From an archaeon (lineage in GTDB: Archaea > Hydrothermarchaeota > Hydrothermarchaeia > Hydrothermarchaeales > JALUUU01): DNA of 8,759 bases. The DNA lies in contig JALUUU010000167.1 of assembly GCA_027021185.1 (NCBI GenBank), forward strand, positions 1 through 8,759. Direction: 5' to 3'. The notes beneath the pieces were generated by a model. That model searched no databases. It worked only from the letters and a program-made list of their open reading frames with translations, and was not told the origin of the DNA. Position 1 is the first letter of the stretch, and each line of letters begins with the position of its first letter. A program made the position numbers and the translations under genes. Below, one piece after another: positions 6,677 through 8,759 of this stretch.

Positions 6677-6697
6677 TTTTCTAAAAAAGTTATGGCC

Positions 6698-7507
6698 ATG
6701 AGAATAGCGCTCATAGGGTGCGGAGCAATCGGCAGGGTCATCGCAGAGGCGATAAGTAGCGGGGTAGTTGACGCCTCCCTTGAATGCATCTACGACTTGA
6801 ATACTGAGAGCACCCAGAGACTGGCATCCAGCCTAGAGCCTCGGCCCAGGATCTGCCAAACATTCGAGGACATCCTGGGCTCGAAGGCGGACTTAGTGGT
6901 TGAGGCTGCATCCCAGGCAGCCGTTAAAGCCTACGCCGAAAAAGTCCTGGGGGCCGGGAAAAGCCTGATGATAATGAGCGTTGGAGCACTTCTGGAGGAT
7001 GAGCTTTTCAGAAACCTAAGGGCCACGGCTAAGAAAAAGAAAGTAAAGGTCTACGTGCCCTCTGGCGCGGTGGGAGGGCTTGATGCCCTGAAATCCGCTT
7101 CTATAGGAAAGGTTTACGAAGTGAAGCTCATCACTACAAAACACCCTCGCAGTCTCAAGGGGGCGCCTGCCCTGGAGGGCCTGGAGGGGCTTGACTGGGA
7201 TAAAAAGATGGTTCTCTACGAAGGGAATGCCAGGGAGGCGGTTAAAAAATTCCCGGCCAATGTAAATGTCTCCGCAGCCATCGCCCTTGCCGGGGTAGGT
7301 GCGGACAAAACAACCGTAAAAATCGTCTCAGATCCTGGGATAAAAGAAAATATCCATGAAGTATATGTTCGAGGCGACTTCGGCGCCTGCACTTTTCGAT
7401 TCAAAAACCTGCCTTCCCCCGATAACCCTAGGACAAGCCTCTTAGCCGCCCTTTCGGCGATTGCAACCCTAAAAAGGCTTTCGTCATCCGTGGAAGTCGG
7501 CACGTAA
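6698..7507 (+). CDS. nadX: L-aspartate dehydrogenase (de novo NAD pathway)
   Basis: NadX oxidises L-aspartate to iminoaspartate with NAD(P)+, replacing the flavin oxidase NadB as first step of NAD synthesis. The 269-residue product begins MRIALIGCGAIGR with a GXGXXG Rossmann motif, followed by VVEAASQAAV (67-76), MSVGAL (93-98), PSGAVGGLDA (121-130), KHPRSLKG (148-155), FPANVNVSAAIALAG (185-199) and NIHEV (218-222), whose His220 is the probable catalytic histidine. NPRTSLLAALSA closes the fold. The ATG at 6698 matches the N-terminus of known AspDH proteins and lies 26 nt from the TATA-like element; an in-frame ATG at 6692 would add two residues (MA), and an open frame further upstream to 6536 overlaps pncB and is not credible. 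nadA follows 12 bp later, so iminoaspartate maker and user are co-transcribed. Confidence 0.93.
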   Translation: MRIALIGCGAIGRVIAEAISSGVVDASLECIYDLNTESTQRLASSLEPRPRICQTFEDILGSKADLVVEAASQAAVKAYAEKVLGAGKSLMIMSVGALLEDELFRNLRATAKKKKVKVYVPSGAVGGLDALKSASIGKVYEVKLITTKHPRSLKGAPALEGLEGLDWDKKMVLYEGNAREAVKKFPANVNVSAAIALAGVGADKTTVKIVSDPGIKENIHEVYVRGDFGACTFRFKNLPSPDNPRTSLLAALSAIATLKRLSSSVEVGT

Positions 7508-7519
7508 GGAACGAAGAAA

Positions 7520-8500
7520 ATGAACCACAGTGTAGCTGGAAAAGAGGAACTTCAGGAGCTCCGCAAGGACTTCGTTATCCTGTCCCATAACTACCAGATC
7601 CCAGAGATCCAGGATGCCGCTGACTTCGTCGGAGATTCTCTAGGGCTATGCCGCGCAGCAGCCAAGGTCGATAAGCCCTATATCTTGTTCTGCGGCGTGG
7701 ATTTTATGGCGGAGAGCGCAGCCATGCTCAACCCAGACAAAACAGTTGTGGTTCCGGACTTCAATGCTCGTTGTCCAATGGCGGCGATGCTGCCGGCGAA
7801 GAAACTGCGGGAGGCCAAAGAGAAGCATCCAGATGCGGCTGTGGTGCTCTATATTAACACCCTGGCCGAGGCGAGGGCAGAGGCTGACATCCTGTGCACC
7901 TCCGCCAACGCCGTAACAATAGTCAACTCTATCGAGGAGGATAAAATCCTGTTCGGACCCGACAAGAACCTGGCCTGGCATGTCTCCAGGTACACCGACA
8001 AAGAAATAATCCCTGTCCCATACTATGGCCACTGCAGGACCCATGTTTTCATCAAAAAAGAGCACGTGCTAGAGGCCAAGAAGAAGTATCCGGAAGCCGA
8101 AGTGCTGATACATCCTGAGTGCTATCCAGAGGTCCAGCTTCTGGCTGACTATATCTGCTCCACTGAGCAGATGATCAAAAGAGCTAAGGAGTCTGATGCC
8201 CGGGAGTTTATAATAGGCACCGAGGTTGGGCTGCTCCACAGATTAAAGAAGGAAAACCCAGGAAAGAAGTTTTACGCTGTCCTAGATAAGGCTATTTGCA
8301 TAACCATGAAGAAAAACACCTGGGACAAATTCATCCTCGCCCTAAAAGAGAAAAAGAACGTAGTCAAGGTCGATCCAGTTATTGCTGAGAAGGCCAGGGA
8401 GGCTTTAGACAGGATGCTTGAGACATCCTCTAGCAAACCTCCTCTGGGCCCTGTCCCTGTAAAACTCGGGGAGGACATTGAAGGCACAGAAAGGCACTAG
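7520..8500 (+). CDS. nadA: Quinolinate synthase A, [4Fe-4S] enzyme
   Basis: NadA condenses iminoaspartate with dihydroxyacetone phosphate to quinolinate. The protein (326 residues) has the three-fold repeat architecture and the three cluster ligands Cys85 (ARCPMAAM), Cys172 (GHCRTH) and Cys260 (AICITMKKN), in the spacing of the archaeal/Thermotoga form. Substrate-site motifs include LSHNYQIPEIQDAADFVGDS (21-40), CGVDFMAESA (58-67), YINT (111-114), TSANAV (127-132), HPECYPEV (198-205) and GTEVGLLHRL (233-242). The AAGGA at 7506-7510 is a Shine-Dalgarno nine bases from the ATG. The family core ends at about residue 300 (REALDRML); the remaining 26 or so residues, rich in Pro, Ser and Gly, look like a non-conserved tail and overlap the 3' end of the opposing radical SAM gene. 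No nadC follows. Confidence 0.96.
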   Translation: MNHSVAGKEELQELRKDFVILSHNYQIPEIQDAADFVGDSLGLCRAAAKVDKPYILFCGVDFMAESAAMLNPDKTVVVPDFNARCPMAAMLPAKKLREAKEKHPDAAVVLYINTLAEARAEADILCTSANAVTIVNSIEEDKILFGPDKNLAWHVSRYTDKEIIPVPYYGHCRTHVFIKKEHVLEAKKKYPEAEVLIHPECYPEVQLLADYICSTEQMIKRAKESDAREFIIGTEVGLLHRLKKENPGKKFYAVLDKAICITMKKNTWDKFILALKEKKNVVKVDPVIAEKAREALDRMLETSSSKPPLGPVPVKLGEDIEGTERH

Positions 8501-8759
8501 TTTTAGGTCTGGGGTAACGTAGTGTATGTCGCAGCGTTTCACCCTTTCAATATCATAGTTGTAGAGGTCCATAAAGTGCATTAGACCTATAAAGAGGGCC
8601 TTTTTATGGAATCTCCCAAGGGCTGAGTAGCTATGGCCGGTGAGGACCCCGAACAAAAGCTCCTTAAGCTTCAGTCCTCTGGGCTTTTTGACGGGGTCGA
8701 TGAAAGACTTTATGCTGGCGGCCAGTCTCATCCCCTCTACGAGTCTATTCCCTCCTTTT
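8405..8759 (-). CDS. C-terminal part of an archaeal radical SAM protein (MJ0619/Tes-like), partial
   Basis: The frame is open through the right edge of the window, so only the last 117 residues are seen and the start is missing. It reads KGGNRLVEG, then a Met at 8731 that is probably internal. The segment GLMHFMDLYNYDIERVKRCD (49-68 from that Met) and then IHYVTPDLKLVPFCAFN and FYRDR resemble the C-terminus of the archaeal radical SAM family that includes the methanopterin methylase MJ0619 and tetraether lipid synthase Tes, where the pattern IHYxTPDGxxxPFCxYN is typical. Here Gly of DG is Leu. The catalytic CX3CX2C motif would lie outside the window. The family link rests on recalled motif similarity; a specific substrate cannot be named. 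The last 31 codons overlap nadA antisense. Confidence 0.65.
   Translation of the reverse strand, partial: KGGNRLVEGMRLAASIKSFIDPVKKPRGLKLKELLFGVLTGHSYSALGRFHKKALFIGLMHFMDLYNYDIERVKRCDIHYVTPDLKLVPFCAFNVLPEFYRDRAQRRFARGCLKHPV

Noticed and set aside
6536..6697. Longer nadX starting at the ATG at 6536
   Set aside because: The extra 54 residues overlap the 5' end of pncB antisense, cross the promoter gap and have no counterpart in aspartate dehydrogenases, which begin just before the GXGXXG motif.
7646..8065. 139-residue minus-strand open frame inside nadA
   Set aside because: Antisense to conserved cluster-ligand regions of NadA; no recognisable features.
8500..8510. TTTT run just after nadA as a terminator
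   Set aside because: Only four T residues, without a preceding stem, and it lies within the coding region of the opposing radical SAM gene.

Overview
The window reads as a gene-dense stretch from an anaerobic archaeon. Three things point there: the nicotinate phosphoribosyltransferase is of the Thermoplasma type with a C-terminal zinc knuckle; the partial gene at the right edge looks like the C-terminus of the MJ0619/Tes-like archaeal radical SAM family; and the intergenic gaps carry TATA/BRE-like promoters placed about 26-31 nt from start codons, as expected for leaderless or nearly leaderless archaeal transcripts. Oxygen-sensitive functions (hydrogenase maturation, the Fe-S enzyme NadA) suggest anaerobic life. 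I cannot name the lineage; a TACK-type archaeon such as a bathyarchaeon is only a guess.

Left half (about 200-5240): [NiFe]-hydrogenase maturation. hypC, hypD and hypA run rightward as one operon, meet hypE tail to tail with no base between the two stop codons, and hypE is divergent from hypF across a 57-bp gap holding one central TATA-like element. Together they encode the Fe(CN)2CO pathway (HypF makes carbamoyl-adenylate, HypE converts it to thiocyanate on its C-terminal Cys, HypC-HypD assemble the iron ligands) and the nickel chaperone HypA. hypB and the hydrogenase structural genes are not in the window.

Right half (5241-8500): NAD biosynthesis. pncB (salvage of nicotinate) and a small winged-helix gene form a leftward operon, divergent from nadX-nadA (first two steps of the de novo route from aspartate). 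The pncB/nadX gap again holds a single, nearly palindromic TATA-like element midway between the two starts. nadC, needed to carry quinolinate onward, is not seen. The small HTH protein is an obvious candidate regulator of the locus, but that is inference.

Right edge (8405-8759): the 3' end of a leftward radical SAM gene whose conserved C-terminal motif overlaps, antisense, the apparently extra C-terminal tail of NadA.

Most genes are ordinary members of known families. The points worth checking are the hypD start (homology-like coding sequence continues upstream of the first ATG to a rare ATT), the two shared-TATA divergent promoters, the MHG instead of MHE N-terminus of HypA, the winged-helix protein coupled to pncB, and the nadA/radical SAM antisense overlap. 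I see no mobile elements, CRISPR arrays, tRNAs or rRNAs.
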